Assembly: GCA_030694005.1 (NCBI GenBank) | Contig: JAUXZG010000226.1 | Coordinates: 1-32,171 of the forward strand | Length of the DNA: 32,171 bases | Origin: Desulfobaccales bacterium | GTDB lineage: Bacteria > Desulfobacterota > Desulfobaccia > Desulfobaccales > 0-14-0-80-60-11 | Direction: 5' to 3' | Part shown: in pieces, positions 16,955-24,283 of the stretch | How the letters are laid out: the number at the start of each line of letters is the position of its first letter | Numbering within the stretch: position 1 is the first letter of the stretch | Made by a program: the position numbers and the translations under genes | The notes under the pieces: model-generated | The model's database searches: none | What the model saw: the letters and a program-made list of their open reading frames with translations, nothing else | Told to the model about the DNA's origin: nothing

Positions 16955-17002
16955 GGGGGGAGGGCAGGAACCACTTATAAAAAAGTCCCTGGCCCTCCCC
17001 CC
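16955..17002. repeat. Short G-rich palindrome just upstream of rarA
   Basis: Arms GGGGGGAGGGCAGG and GGCCCTCCCCCC surround a TTATAAAAAAG loop. It ends 14 bases before the rarA ATG. The same element is upstream of murI (19697-19743) and the ABC-2 ATPase (21481-21523), and forms the first part of the 10188 repeat. Confidence 0.8.
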
Positions 17003-17055
17003 ACACTCATTCTTCAAATCCCCAGCTAATTACCTTTGAAAATCCTCGGGATATA

Positions 17056-17085
17056 TTGTGATTACAGTAGATTTTGTGATATAGT
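17056..17085 (+). promoter_or_regulatory. Sigma70-like promoter for the tat genes
   Basis: TTGTGA (17056-17061), an 18-base spacer and TATAGT (17080-17085) lie 35 bases before the first TatA-like ATG, in AT-rich DNA between the divergent rarA and tat genes. Confidence 0.5.
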
Positions 17086-17120
17086 AACAAAAAACTACGC
17101 AGTAACCAAGAGGCGCCGCC

Positions 17121-17405
17121 ATGTTCGGTTATAGTTGGGGAACTCTTCTCATCATTTTGGTCATTGTTTTATTGCTTTTCGGCCCGAAACGCCTGCCTGA
17201 ACTGGGCGAAAGCATCGGCAAGGCCATCAAAAGCTTCAAAAAGGCCCACGACGAAGGGCCCGAGGTCCTGCCTCCCAAAGAAGGCACCCCAGGCGCCACC
17301 GCGTCCCCGGCCCCCCCCCAGGCGGCCACCTGTCCCCAGTGTCATAAAGACCTTTCCGGGGAATTCGCCTTCTGTCCCCACTGCGGCCACCGCCTGAAGG
17401 CCTGA
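17121..17405 (+). CDS. tatA: TatA-family protein with C-terminal zinc ribbon
   Basis: This 94-residue protein has a membrane helix (residues 5-20, TLLIILVIVLLLF), the TatA hinge FGPKRLPELGESIGKAIKSF (20-39), a Pro/Ala-rich linker and a zinc ribbon with Cys71, 74, 85 and 88 (CPQCHKDL and FCPHCGHRL). TatA oligomers form the twin-arginine translocation path for folded proteins, many of them cofactor-bearing redox enzymes. The zinc ribbon is not part of the standard family and would lie on the cytoplasmic side. GAGG seven bases before the ATG is a plausible ribosome site. A second such gene follows after 17 bases; tatC is not in the window. Confidence 0.85.
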   Translation: MFGYSWGTLLIILVIVLLLFGPKRLPELGESIGKAIKSFKKAHDEGPEVLPPKEGTPGATASPAPPQAATCPQCHKDLSGEFAFCPHCGHRLKA

Positions 17406-17422
17406 ATCTAGGGGGTTGAGCT

Positions 17423-17734
17423 TTGTTCGTCTCCTTTGAGCAGTTGGTCCTGCTGCTGCTCCTGGCCTTTATTCTCTTCGGTCCCGAAAAACTCCCGGAA
17501 TACGCCAAAAAACTGGGCCGGCTGGTGGCTCGCCTGCGACAGGCCAGCTCGGAGATGACCCAACAGGTGCAGCAACCTTTGAAAAATCTTCAAGATCATC
17601 TTGAGTCCCCTAAAATATACCCTGACATAACCTGTCCCCAATGCCGGCAAACCCTGGATCATGATTTTATCTTCTGCCCCCACTGCGGCCACCGCCTGAA
17701 AGAGGGGCCAGGCCCCCAGCAGCTGGGGGGCTGA
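17423..17734 (+). CDS. TatB/TatA-like protein with C-terminal zinc ribbon
   Basis: This 103-residue protein starts at a TTG preceded by AGGGGG. The helix SFEQLVLLLLLAFILFGPEK (residues 4-23), with Glu6 and the LFGPEKLPEYAKKLG hinge, resembles TatB more than TatA. A basic amphipathic helix and a Gln-rich stretch follow, then a zinc ribbon whose cysteines are again at 71, 74, 85 and 88. The DNA for the ribbon ends (17370-17398 and 17672-17700) differs at one base out of 29, so the tails arose by recent duplication or conversion. It is probably the TatB-like partner of the upstream gene. Confidence 0.82.
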   Translation: MFVSFEQLVLLLLLAFILFGPEKLPEYAKKLGRLVARLRQASSEMTQQVQQPLKNLQDHLESPKIYPDITCPQCRQTLDHDFIFCPHCGHRLKEGPGPQQLGG

Positions 17735-17741
17735 GATTTTG

Positions 17742-17860
17742 TTGAGGGGAGGGTCGGGGGAACGCGGTTCCCCCGACCTCCCCTCAAACTCCCCTCCCAA
17801 CCCCCTTTAAAGGGGCTGGGGAAGGCGGGGCCGATGGCCCCGACTCCCCCCCCCCCAACC
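17742..17860. repeat. GC-rich palindrome after the tat genes
   Basis: A near-perfect hairpin with 21-22 base-pair arms (starting TTGAGGGGAGGGTCGGGGG, one bulge) is followed by CTCCCCTCCCAACCCCCTTT and a second GC hairpin. It shares over 60 nearly identical bases with 4651-4720. It lies directly after the second tat stop and probably terminates transcription. Confidence 0.8.
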
Positions 17861-17886
17861 ATTCCAGTGCCAACGGAGGCGCAGCC

Positions 17887-18387
17887 GTGATTAGGTCCGT
17901 AAGGGATGATGAGGTAGAGGAAGTTCTGGACATCATCAATGATGCCGCCCTGGCCTATAAAGGGGTGATCCCTCCGGATTGCTGGCACGAACCGTACATG
18001 TCCAGGGAAGAGTTGTGGGCAGAAATCGACGCCGGCGTAAAATTTTGGAGTTATGAACTAGAATGCCGATCAGTAGGAGTGATGGGGCGCCAAGAGCTTC
18101 AGAAAGTGACCCTGATCCGGCATGCCTATGTCCGGACCGGCGCCCAGCTGCGGGGGATCGGGGCCGGATTATTGGCTCATCTGCGCCAGGGGGTCCCTCA
18201 GCCCATCCTGGTGGGTACCTGGGCCGCGGCCTGGTGGGCTATCCGCTTTTATGAGAAACACGGCTTTAAGTTGGTGTCAACTGAGGAGAAAGACCGGCTG
18301 CTCTCTACCTACTGGTCCATTTCCCCACGCCAGATCGAGACCTCGGTAGTCCTGGCGGATGAGAGATGGTTCGGTCGAGCCTTGTGA
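17887..18387 (+). CDS. GNAT-family N-acetyltransferase
   Basis: This 166-residue protein starts at GTG with GGAGG eight bases upstream. The acetyl-CoA pyrophosphate loop is visible as VRTGAQLRGIGAGLLAHLR (Q-x-x-G-x-G), followed by the GNAT C-terminal signature AIRFYEKHGFKLV. The enzyme would move an acetyl group to a small molecule or protein amine in the cytoplasm; the acceptor is unknown. The N-terminal IRSVRDDEVEEVLDIINDAA is typical. It is separated from the tat genes by a palindromic repeat, so is likely transcribed alone. Confidence 0.85.
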   Translation: MIRSVRDDEVEEVLDIINDAALAYKGVIPPDCWHEPYMSREELWAEIDAGVKFWSYELECRSVGVMGRQELQKVTLIRHAYVRTGAQLRGIGAGLLAHLRQGVPQPILVGTWAAAWWAIRFYEKHGFKLVSTEEKDRLLSTYWSISPRQIETSVVLADERWFGRAL

Positions 18388-18424
18388 TGTGTCTATCAAT
18401 TAATATGATTTGCTCTTAGGCCAC

Positions 18425-18488
18425 TGTCATTCTGAACGGAGCGCAGCGGAGTGAAGAATCTAGATTCTTCGCTGCGCTCAGAATGACA
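18425..18488. repeat. Inverted-repeat element with TGTCATTCTGA ends
   Basis: The ends TGTCATTCTGA and TCAGAATGACA are perfect complements, with GAGCGCAGCG/CGCTGCGCTC and GAAGAATCT/AGATTCTTC pairing inside. Elements of this type are found scattered in many bacterial genomes. Located 37 bases after the GNAT stop, it may act as its terminator. Confidence 0.8.
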
Positions 18489-18548
18489 TTTTTCAGACAT
18501 ATTATTTATGGAACGCATCACTACTTTCCCGAAAGAAGACCAACAGCC

Positions 18549-18856
18549 GTGAAGAAATGTCCATATTGTGGTGAGGAAATTAAGAGGGAGTTAATTAGAT
18601 GTTATTATTGCCACGAATGGCTGCCGGTAGAGGCAAAAGAGCCCGCGAATATTGCCCCAAAGGAACAGTCATCGCTTAAATTCATTGCCAAGCATTATTA
18701 GTTTATCATTAACTGCATAATATTTGGGTTTATCATATATCTGGCCGGCACCTATATTCTTGATATTCTCGCTCAAAAACCTGATATCACCTTTTTTTAA
18801 TAATGACCCCGGTGTGGGCCATATTAATAGTGCTTTATTGGTTTTTACTGATGTAA
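18549..18856 (+). pseudogene. Decayed zinc-ribbon membrane protein gene
   Basis: From GTG at 18549 the frame encodes MKKCPYCGEEIKRELIRCYY (zinc ribbon, two C-x-x-C pairs) and runs to a TAG at 18699-18701. Past the TAG the same frame continues with a hydrophobic helix (FIINCIIFGFIIYLAG) to a TAA at a run of seven T's (18792-18798). Adding one T restores a second hydrophobic segment (MTPVWAILIVLYWFLLM) ending at TAA 18854-18856. A zinc ribbon plus two helices of about 104 residues is a common small-protein design, so this looks like a gene with an amber and a homopolymer indel. A 50-residue soluble ribbon is the alternative reading. It is AT-richer than its neighbours. Confidence 0.5.
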
Positions 18857-18872
18857 TCTTCTTTCAGTCTCC

Positions 18873-19676
18873 TCATAACTCAACTACTTCCGAATTGACC
18901 GGCTGGCCCATAAAGAGACCGGCCAGTTGCTGAAAACGGGGAGTGAGGTCGGTGGTGAGATAGCGCCGCTGGCCGCCCCGGCTCAGGCGGCCCTCCATCT
19001 CGGGATGACGCCGCAAATAATCCACCAGTTTGGCCGCGGTCACCTGCCCGGAACAGATCAACTCCCGCCCATTCCCCATAATGCCTCGGATCTGGTCCTT
19101 CAATATGGAATAATGGGTGCAACCCAATATCAAGGTATCCACCCGAGCCGCCTTAAGCGGCGCCAAATAACGCCGCAAAATCATGGCGGTGCCTTCCCAG
19201 TCTTGCTCTCCCGCCTCAATCAAAGGCACCAGTAACGGGCAGGCCTGCTGGATCACCTCCACCGTGGGGTCCAGTTTTTTTAGTTCCAGTTCGAATGATT
19301 GGGACGCCACCGTGCCCTCAGTGCCGATGACCCCGATGCGTTTGCTGCGACTTTTGGCCAGAGCTTCCTCCACCGTGGGAATCACCACCCCCAACACCCG
19401 ATTCTCGTGGTAATGAACCGGTAAATAGACCTGCTGAATGGTCCGCAAGGCCTTGGCCGAGGCCGTGTGACAGGCCAGGATGATCAAGCGGCAGCCCTGA
19501 CGGAACAGGTAATCCACCGCCTGCTCCGTGAACCTGAGCACCACCCGGTCCGACCGGGTGCCATAGGGAATCCTGGCATTGTCCCCTAAATATAAATAAT
19601 CATACCCCGGCAGAAGCTGCAAAAACTCCCGCAGGACCACCAAACCCCCAAAACCCGAATCAAAGACGCCGATCAT
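18873..19676 (-). CDS. murI: Glutamate racemase
   Basis: The product is 267 residues from the ATG at 19676 (MIGVFDSGFGGLVVLREF); the longer frame to 19745 only adds repeat-derived codons. It interconverts L- and D-glutamate for peptidoglycan synthesis in the cytoplasm. The signature DSGFGG is at residues 6-11. The two catalytic cysteines are Cys69 (ACHTAS, with His in place of the usual Asn) and Cys186 (LILGCTHYS). PYGTR follows GDNARI as expected. No Shine-Dalgarno is obvious; a G-rich palindrome lies 20 bases upstream. The ABC-2 permease gene is upstream on the same strand. Confidence 0.93.
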   Translation of the reverse strand: MIGVFDSGFGGLVVLREFLQLLPGYDYLYLGDNARIPYGTRSDRVVLRFTEQAVDYLFRQGCRLIILACHTASAKALRTIQQVYLPVHYHENRVLGVVIPTVEEALAKSRSKRIGVIGTEGTVASQSFELELKKLDPTVEVIQQACPLLVPLIEAGEQDWEGTAMILRRYLAPLKAARVDTLILGCTHYSILKDQIRGIMGNGRELICSGQVTAAKLVDYLRRHPEMEGRLSRGGQRRYLTTDLTPRFQQLAGLFMGQPVNSEVVEL

Positions 19677-19696
19677 GATGTATAGGTGTAGGTTTT

Positions 19697-19743
19697 GGGG
19701 GAGGCAGGGACCCCTTACAAAAAAGGTCCCTGGCCCTCCCCCC
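19697..19743. repeat. Short G-rich palindrome just upstream of murI
   Basis: Arms GGGGGAGGCAGGGACC and GGTCCCTGGCCCTCCCCCC enclose a CCTTACAAAAAA loop, 20 bases before the murI ATG and seven bases after the ABC-2 permease stop. It is the same family as 16955-17002 and 21481-21523. Confidence 0.8.
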
Positions 19744-19750
19744 AATAGCC

Positions 19751-20545
19751 TTACTCCGACAGCCTCAGCAAAGTGCCCCGTTTAAGGGCGTTTTTCAGCG
19801 TTTGGTAGAGCAGAGCGTAGCTGATGAAGATGTATATCACACTTTGCAAGAAGCCGTAAAGCAGGGGGTGTGCGGAGGCCAGGGGAAAGCCGTAGAAGTG
19901 TCGGAAGTAGTCCAGAAAATAGGTGAGGGGAATAAGTTGCGCCAGTTGGCGGGCGCCGGGGGGAAGGACGCTTACCGGGTAATAAAGTCCGCACAACAGC
20001 AGAATGAGGTAAGAGAAGGCCCAGGCCGCCACTTCAGCCCGTTGGCCAAAACGCAGCACCAGGGCCAGGACCAGCGCCCCGATAATAAAGGCATTCAGAA
20101 ATATCCCCAAAAGGAAGAGGATCAGCCCGGCAACTCCCGGGCGCCCCAACTCCATATCGAAAAGCCAGGTGCTCAAAAACCCCATGAGGACAAAGACCAA
20201 CAGTCCCCGCACCAACCCCACCAGACCGGAGCCCAACAGGATATGGGACAGCCGGATGGGAGCCATAAATTCGTGTTTCAGGCTCTTGGCCCAGACGGAG
20301 TAAAGGAGGGCGTAAGACAGGTCCAGTTGGGCGATCTGGATGGTGTTCATGGACACCGCGCCGATGAGGATGAAGGTCACGGTAGCCACGTCCAGTTGGA
20401 GAAAGCGGGTGAGCAGGCCCACGGAAAAAATGGCCACCCCGGGCCAGAAAAACATCTCAAACACCGCAAAGACATTGCGCCGGTTCACCAGGGCGCTGCG
20501 CACCGCGAAGCCCCAGATTTTATTTAAGTCAGTGGGTAATTTCAC
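19751..20545 (-). CDS. ABC-2 type transporter permease
   Basis: This 264-residue protein has about six membrane helices and begins MKLPTDLNKIWGFAVRSALV. It has the ABC-2 layout: first helix near FFWPGVAIFSVGLLTRF, a membrane pair around VRGLLVFVLMGFLSTWLF, and a late LLCGLYYPVSVLP motif typical of the family. It starts with GTG at 20545, overlapping the ATPase gene by 17 bases, so the two are translated together as an exporter. Family members move drugs, polysaccharides or lipids outward; the substrate here is unknown. Confidence 0.87.
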   Translation of the reverse strand: MKLPTDLNKIWGFAVRSALVNRRNVFAVFEMFFWPGVAIFSVGLLTRFLQLDVATVTFILIGAVSMNTIQIAQLDLSYALLYSVWAKSLKHEFMAPIRLSHILLGSGLVGLVRGLLVFVLMGFLSTWLFDMELGRPGVAGLILFLLGIFLNAFIIGALVLALVLRFGQRAEVAAWAFSYLILLLCGLYYPVSVLPPGARQLAQLIPLTYFLDYFRHFYGFPLASAHPLLYGFLQSVIYIFISYALLYQTLKNALKRGTLLRLSE

Positions 20546-21467
20546 GGTAAATCTCTTCCAGGTCTACTTCCTGAAGGTGCACTTCGGCGACCGGTTTCTG
20601 GGTTTGGGCAATGGCCTCCAGGATGGGAGCCAGTCTTACTTCCGCCCGATCCACTCTTAGGTCCACCCGGCCAGGTTGCACTTTGAAGCTCAACACCCCG
20701 GGAAGGCGGCCATAGTCAAGCGGGGCCGGGCTGTCCGGGAATATCAGGCTAATCCGGTCCCCCAGCCTCAACCGCTGCTGCAATTCGGCAAGGCCCCCCC
20801 GGGCCAGCAAACGGCCTTCTTTTAAGAAAGCCACCTCGCCGCAAAGCATCTCCGCCTCCCGTAAATTGTGGGTGGTAAGCAGGATGGTCAGGCCGGTCTG
20901 CCGGTTGAGGCGCAGGATTTCCTCCCTAAGATGCTGGGCCATCTCCGGGTCCAAACCGGTGGTGGGTTCGTCCAAAAAAAGCAGCTCCGGAGTATTGATC
21001 AGGGCCTTGGCCAGGCCCAGTCGCTGCTTGAGGCCGGTGGACAGCCGTTCAAAGGTCACCCGGCGGTGGCTGGTCAAGTCGAAAAGCTCTAAAAGCTCTT
21101 CAATCCTGGCGGCCAAAGTCCGGCCGCCCAAACCATAGAGGCGGCCGTAAAACCGCAAATTTTCCTCCGCGGTGAGACACCATAAGAAATGGGCGCCGCT
21201 GGCCGCCAGATTGATTCGCTCCCTAAGAAGGGTGGCCTGCCTGACCACATCCAACCCCAGGACTTGGGCCTGACCGGCGTCCGGGAGCAGCAAACCGGCC
21301 AAAATGGAAATAAAGGTGGTCTTCCCCGCGCCATTGGGCCCCAAGATGCCGAAAATGGCCCCGGCCCCTACCTCCAGATCCACCTCCCGCAATACCGGCT
21401 TTAACGGCCCCCACAGCCGCTCCCGAAACGACTTAACAATCCCCTGCGCTAGAATCGCGGTTTGCAT
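20529..21467 (-). CDS. ABC-2 type transporter ATP-binding protein
   Basis: The product is 312 residues from the ATG at 21467; the frame opens to 21614, but those codons read through a repeat. Walker A is GPNGAGKT (43-50), the signature is LSTGLKQRLGLAKAL and Walker B is ELLFLDEPTTGLDPE. A C-terminal extension (from about residue 220) is typical of drug-export ATPases of the DrrA/CcmA type. It pairs with the overlapping permease gene. A G-rich palindrome lies 15 bases upstream of the ATG and no Shine-Dalgarno is apparent. It is divergent from ruvB. Confidence 0.9.
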   Translation of the reverse strand: MQTAILAQGIVKSFRERLWGPLKPVLREVDLEVGAGAIFGILGPNGAGKTTFISILAGLLLPDAGQAQVLGLDVVRQATLLRERINLAASGAHFLWCLTAEENLRFYGRLYGLGGRTLAARIEELLELFDLTSHRRVTFERLSTGLKQRLGLAKALINTPELLFLDEPTTGLDPEMAQHLREEILRLNRQTGLTILLTTHNLREAEMLCGEVAFLKEGRLLARGGLAELQQRLRLGDRISLIFPDSPAPLDYGRLPGVLSFKVQPGRVDLRVDRAEVRLAPILEAIAQTQKPVAEVHLQEVDLEEIYREITH

Positions 21468-21480
21468 GGTTGTTAGGTGG

Positions 21481-21523
21481 TTGGGGGGAGGGCCAGGGAC
21501 CTGAGGTCCCTGCCCTCCCCCAA
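21481..21523. repeat. Near-perfect G-rich palindrome just upstream of the ABC ATPase
   Basis: TTGGGGGGAGGGCCAGGGAC and its near-complement meet almost without a loop. It lies 15 bases before the ATPase ATG, in the 150-base divergent spacer towards ruvB. Confidence 0.8.
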
Positions 21524-21580
21524 GAAGTTTACCAAATCCCCGCGCCCCGGCCAAGGTTTTCTGGGGGTGGGGGGGGTGGC

Positions 21581-21609
21581 TTGCAAACTTGTGTGGGTTG
21601 CGGTAGATT
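21581..21609 (+). promoter_or_regulatory. Promoter directly abutting the ruvB start
   Basis: TTGCAA (21581-21586), a 17-base spacer and TAGATT (21604-21609) would start transcription about 0-2 bases before the ruvB ATG, implying a leaderless transcript. Confidence 0.4.
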
Positions 21610-21617
21610 AGCAAGCA

Positions 21618-22643
21618 ATGGACCAGGAAGAGAGGATCGTCAATCCCCGGCGGCAGATGGAGGATTTGGGGCTGGAGGTGGGGTTAAGGCCCCGCACCCT
21701 GTCCGAGTTTGTGGGCCAGGAGGAGCTGCGCCGCAACCTGGAAATCGCCATGATTGCGGCCCGGGCCCGGGGCGAGGCGGTGGACCACATCCTGGTGCAC
21801 GGCCCCCCGGGTTTGGGGAAGACCACTTTGGCTTATATCATTGCCAACGAGATGGGGGGCGGAATTAAGACCACTTCCGGGCCGGTGGTGGAGCGGGCCG
21901 GAGACCTGGCAGCCCTGCTCACCAACTTGCAGCCCCGGGATGTGCTGTTTATTGATGAAGTCCACCGTTTGCCCACGGTGGTGGAGGAAATCCTTTACCC
22001 GGCCATGGAGGATTTCCGCCTGGATTTGATTATCGGCCAGGGGCCCGGGGCCCGCTCCCTGAAGCTGGAACTGCCCCACTTCACCCTGGTGGGGGCCACC
22101 ACCCGGGCGGGCCTGTTGACCCCGGCCTTGAGGGACCGTTTCGGCTTGATGCTCCGGGTAGATTTCTACAGTCCGGAGGAGTTGGTTCACATCACCCGGC
22201 GGGCCGCCCAGGTGTTGGGGGTGGAAGTTGACAACGAAGGGGCCTGGGAAATCGCCCGGCGCGCCCGGGGCACCCCCCGCATTGCCAACCGGCTGCTCAA
22301 AAGGGTGCGGGACTACGCCCAGGTGCACGGCGACGGGCGCGTCAACCGGGAAGTGGCCGACGCCGCCCTCACTATGCTGGAAGTGGACCAACTGGGCCTG
22401 GACCGCATGGACCGCCAGATTCTCCTCACTATCTTAGAAAAATATGACGGCGGCCCGGTGGGCCTGGGCACCCTGGCCGCGGCCCTGTGCGAGGAGGAAG
22501 ACACCTTGGAAGATGTGTATGAACCCTTCCTGATCCAGAGCGGTTTTCTGCAACGCACCCCCCGGGGCCGCATGGTCACCAGCCGGACTATGGAATATTT
22601 CGACAAAGTTCCCCCAAAAGGCTCTTATCGCAAGTTGTTTTAA
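21618..22643 (+). CDS. ruvB: Holliday junction branch-migration ATPase RuvB
   Basis: This 341-residue protein, full length for RuvB, drives branch migration of Holliday junctions as hexameric rings with RuvA. It opens with [12 protein letters not shown]. Walker A is GPPGLGKT (62-69), Walker B is [10 protein letters not shown], sensor 1 is VGATTRAG and the C-terminal winged helix contains [10 protein letters not shown]. The DRFG motif needed for RuvA contact and arginine-finger function is present. ruvA and ruvC are not adjacent in this window. The ATG has no ribosome site, and a promoter lies immediately upstream. With rarA it gives the window two fork-repair ATPases, not in one operon. Confidence 0.96.
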   Translation: MDQEERIVNPRRQMEDLGLEVGLRPRTLSEFVGQEELRRNLEIAMIAARARGEAVDHILVHGPPGLGKTTLAYIIANEMGGGIKTTSGPVVERAGDLAALLTNLQPRDVLFIDEVHRLPTVVEEILYPAMEDFRLDLIIGQGPGARSLKLELPHFTLVGATTRAGLLTPALRDRFGLMLRVDFYSPEELVHITRRAAQVLGVEVDNEGAWEIARRARGTPRIANRLLKRVRDYAQVHGDGRVNREVADAALTMLEVDQLGLDRMDRQILLTILEKYDGGPVGLGTLAAALCEEEDTLEDVYEPFLIQSGFLQRTPRGRMVTSRTMEYFDKVPPKGSYRKLF

Positions 22644-22710
22644 GACAATTGGGTCAAATTATTAATTGGGGTATCAAATAGGTTCCACTGGCTATAAACC
22701 TTTCTAGAGG

Positions 22711-22805
22711 AAAAATCCCCTCTAACCCCCCTTTAAAGCAGGGGGGAACACATTGGAAAAGTTAAAAAGTCCCCCTTTTCTAAAGGGGGATTTAGGGGGA
22801 TTTTT
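22711..22805. repeat. Inverted repeat with AAAAATCCCC ends
   Basis: AAAAATCCCCTCTAACCCCC and its imperfect complement at 22775-22805 enclose about 35 bases. This common type of dispersed bacterial repeat lies 67 bases after ruvB and probably serves as its terminator. Positions 22806-22872 are AT-rich without a gene. Confidence 0.75.
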
Positions 22806-22872
22806 AAACGGTCTTCCATTGCAAAATGTAATTTATTTTATGCACTGATTAATAATTAAGTGTTGCATTCAC

Positions 22873-23976
22873 TTGGCCCCCTGCCGCCATTGTAGTCGTA
22901 CTGACCGGATCGTCTCCCCCCGCCTGGGCTATTGTGCATCTTGTATCCGCGCTAATTTCCGCGAGGTGTGGCCCCAGATTGAGGCTCTGCATCAGGAGAG
23001 CCGCCGGGCCTTTGGCTTGCCCCTCTCTCCGCCTCAAGATCCCCAGGGCAAAAGTTGCACCCTGTGTTTCCATGCCTGCCGCATTCCGGAAGGGGGGTAT
23101 GGTTTTTGCGGGGCCAGAAGGGTGGAAGGTGGGCATTTAAAGGGCGGCAACCCGACCGGCGCGGGTTTAAGCTACTATTACGACCCCCTGCCCACCAACT
23201 GCGTGGCCGACTGGTTCTGTCCCGGGGGCACTGGGCGGGGCTACCCTAAATACGCCTGCCGGGACGGCCCGGAGCGGGGCTATACCAACCTGGCGGTCTT
23301 TTACCACGCCTGCAATTTCAACTGCCTTTTTTGCCAGAACTGGACCTTTAAGAAAGCCACATTCAAAGGGGAAAAGGTTTCGGCTCAGGAACTGGCGGGC
23401 GCGGTCAGGAAGAACACCGCCTGCATCTGTTATTTCGGGGGCGACCCCACGCCCCAGTTGCCCCACGCCCTGGCCACGGCCCGGCTGGCCCTGGCCGCGG
23501 CAAACCAAGCCGGGCGTATTCTGCGCATCTGCTGGGAAACCAACGGGGCCATGCAGGCCCAGTGGCTGAAGCCCCTGGTGGAAAGGTCCTTAGAAAACGG
23601 CGGGATCATCAAGTTTGACTTGAAGGCCTTCAGCGAGGAAGTACATAAGGCCCTGTGCGGGGTGTCCAACGCCCAGACCCTGAAGAACTTCGCGCTCCTG
23701 GCGGCCCGGCTAGGGGAGCGTCCGGAAGTGCCTTTGTTGACCGCCAGCACCCTGTTGGTGCCGGGCTATGTGGACTTAGACGAAATTCACGGCCTGGCCC
23801 GCTTCATCGCCGCGCTTAACCCGGACATCCCTTACAGCCTGCTGGGCTTCTACCCAAACTTTTTCATGGGGGACCTGCCCGTCACCTCTCGAAATTTTGC
23901 CTTGCAAGCCAAACAGGTGGCCGAGGAGGCCGGGGTGCGGCAGGTGCACCTGGGGAATGTGCATTTGTTATATTAG
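22873..23976 (+). CDS. PflA-like radical SAM protein
   Basis: This 367-residue protein has an N-terminal zinc-finger-like region (Cys4, 7, 21, 24). A Cys-rich segment follows (CTLCFHACRIPEGGYGFCG). The radical SAM cluster motif is CNFNCLFC with ligands at 147, 151 and 154. FGGDPTPQLP and ICWETNG fit the SAM and substrate strands of pyruvate-formate-lyase-activating-like enzymes. The CTLCFHAC...FCG pattern resembles the uncharacterised PflX/COG1313 group. It probably generates a 5'-deoxyadenosyl radical to activate an unknown partner. The start, TTG at 22873, is uncertain because no ATG and no clear ribosome site are present. Confidence 0.85.
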   Translation: MAPCRHCSRTDRIVSPRLGYCASCIRANFREVWPQIEALHQESRRAFGLPLSPPQDPQGKSCTLCFHACRIPEGGYGFCGARRVEGGHLKGGNPTGAGLSYYYDPLPTNCVADWFCPGGTGRGYPKYACRDGPERGYTNLAVFYHACNFNCLFCQNWTFKKATFKGEKVSAQELAGAVRKNTACICYFGGDPTPQLPHALATARLALAAANQAGRILRICWETNGAMQAQWLKPLVERSLENGGIIKFDLKAFSEEVHKALCGVSNAQTLKNFALLAARLGERPEVPLLTASTLLVPGYVDLDEIHGLARFIAALNPDIPYSLLGFYPNFFMGDLPVTSRNFALQAKQVAEEAGVRQVHLGNVHLLY

Positions 23977-24004
23977 CTAGCTGTGGGAAGGAAAAAGTAA
24001 TAAT

Positions 24005-24103
24005 GGTGGGCAGTGCCCACCCTACATTTCTGTAAGTGGACAACCCAGAGCAAGGAGAAGGTAATTAAGGGTGGGGGCGCACAGGCGAGACGCCTGTGCC
24101 ACT
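24005..24103. repeat. Two small palindromic repeats
   Basis: GGTGGGCAGTGCCCACC (24005-24021) and a 25-base unit at 24079-24103 with core GCACAGGCGAGACGCCTGTG. The second recurs exactly at 31767-31791. Both follow the radical SAM gene. The surrounding stretch 23977-24283 holds no gene; it also contains the repeat at 24161-24270. Confidence 0.75.
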
Positions 24104-24160
24104 TGATTTATTGCCTACGGCGGGCACGGAGGCCTGCCCCACTGATGCCAAAGAAATGAA

Positions 24161-24270
24161 GAGGGAGGGCCGGTGGCCTTCCCTTTCTTTGTCATATGGG
24201 GTTGGGGGTGGGGGTTTGGGGGAGTTTTTTGTAAGGGCAGGGGGCCACTGCCCCCTGGCCCCCTCCCCCT
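24161..24270. repeat. GC-rich repeat with G-quadruplex motif downstream of mvhD
   Basis: A G-run block (24198-24222: GGGG-TT-GGGGG-T-GGGGG-TTT-GGGGG) is followed by AGTTTTTTGTAAGGG and a GGGGGCCA/TGGCCCCC hairpin. It matches the second half of the repeats at 4651 and 10188. It lies directly after the mvhD stop and probably terminates the hdrA-mvhD operon. Confidence 0.8.
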
Positions 24271-24283
24271 AGCACACGTCGCT

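Noticed and set aside
16941-17006. N-terminal extension of rarA
   Set aside because: The added codons lie in a dispersed palindrome and match nothing in RarA; similar extensions of murI and the ABC ATPase were trimmed for the same reason.
18699-18701. Amber codon as pyrrolysine
   Set aside because: The position is in a linker before a helix, not a methylamine methyltransferase, and a second lesion follows; decay is simpler.
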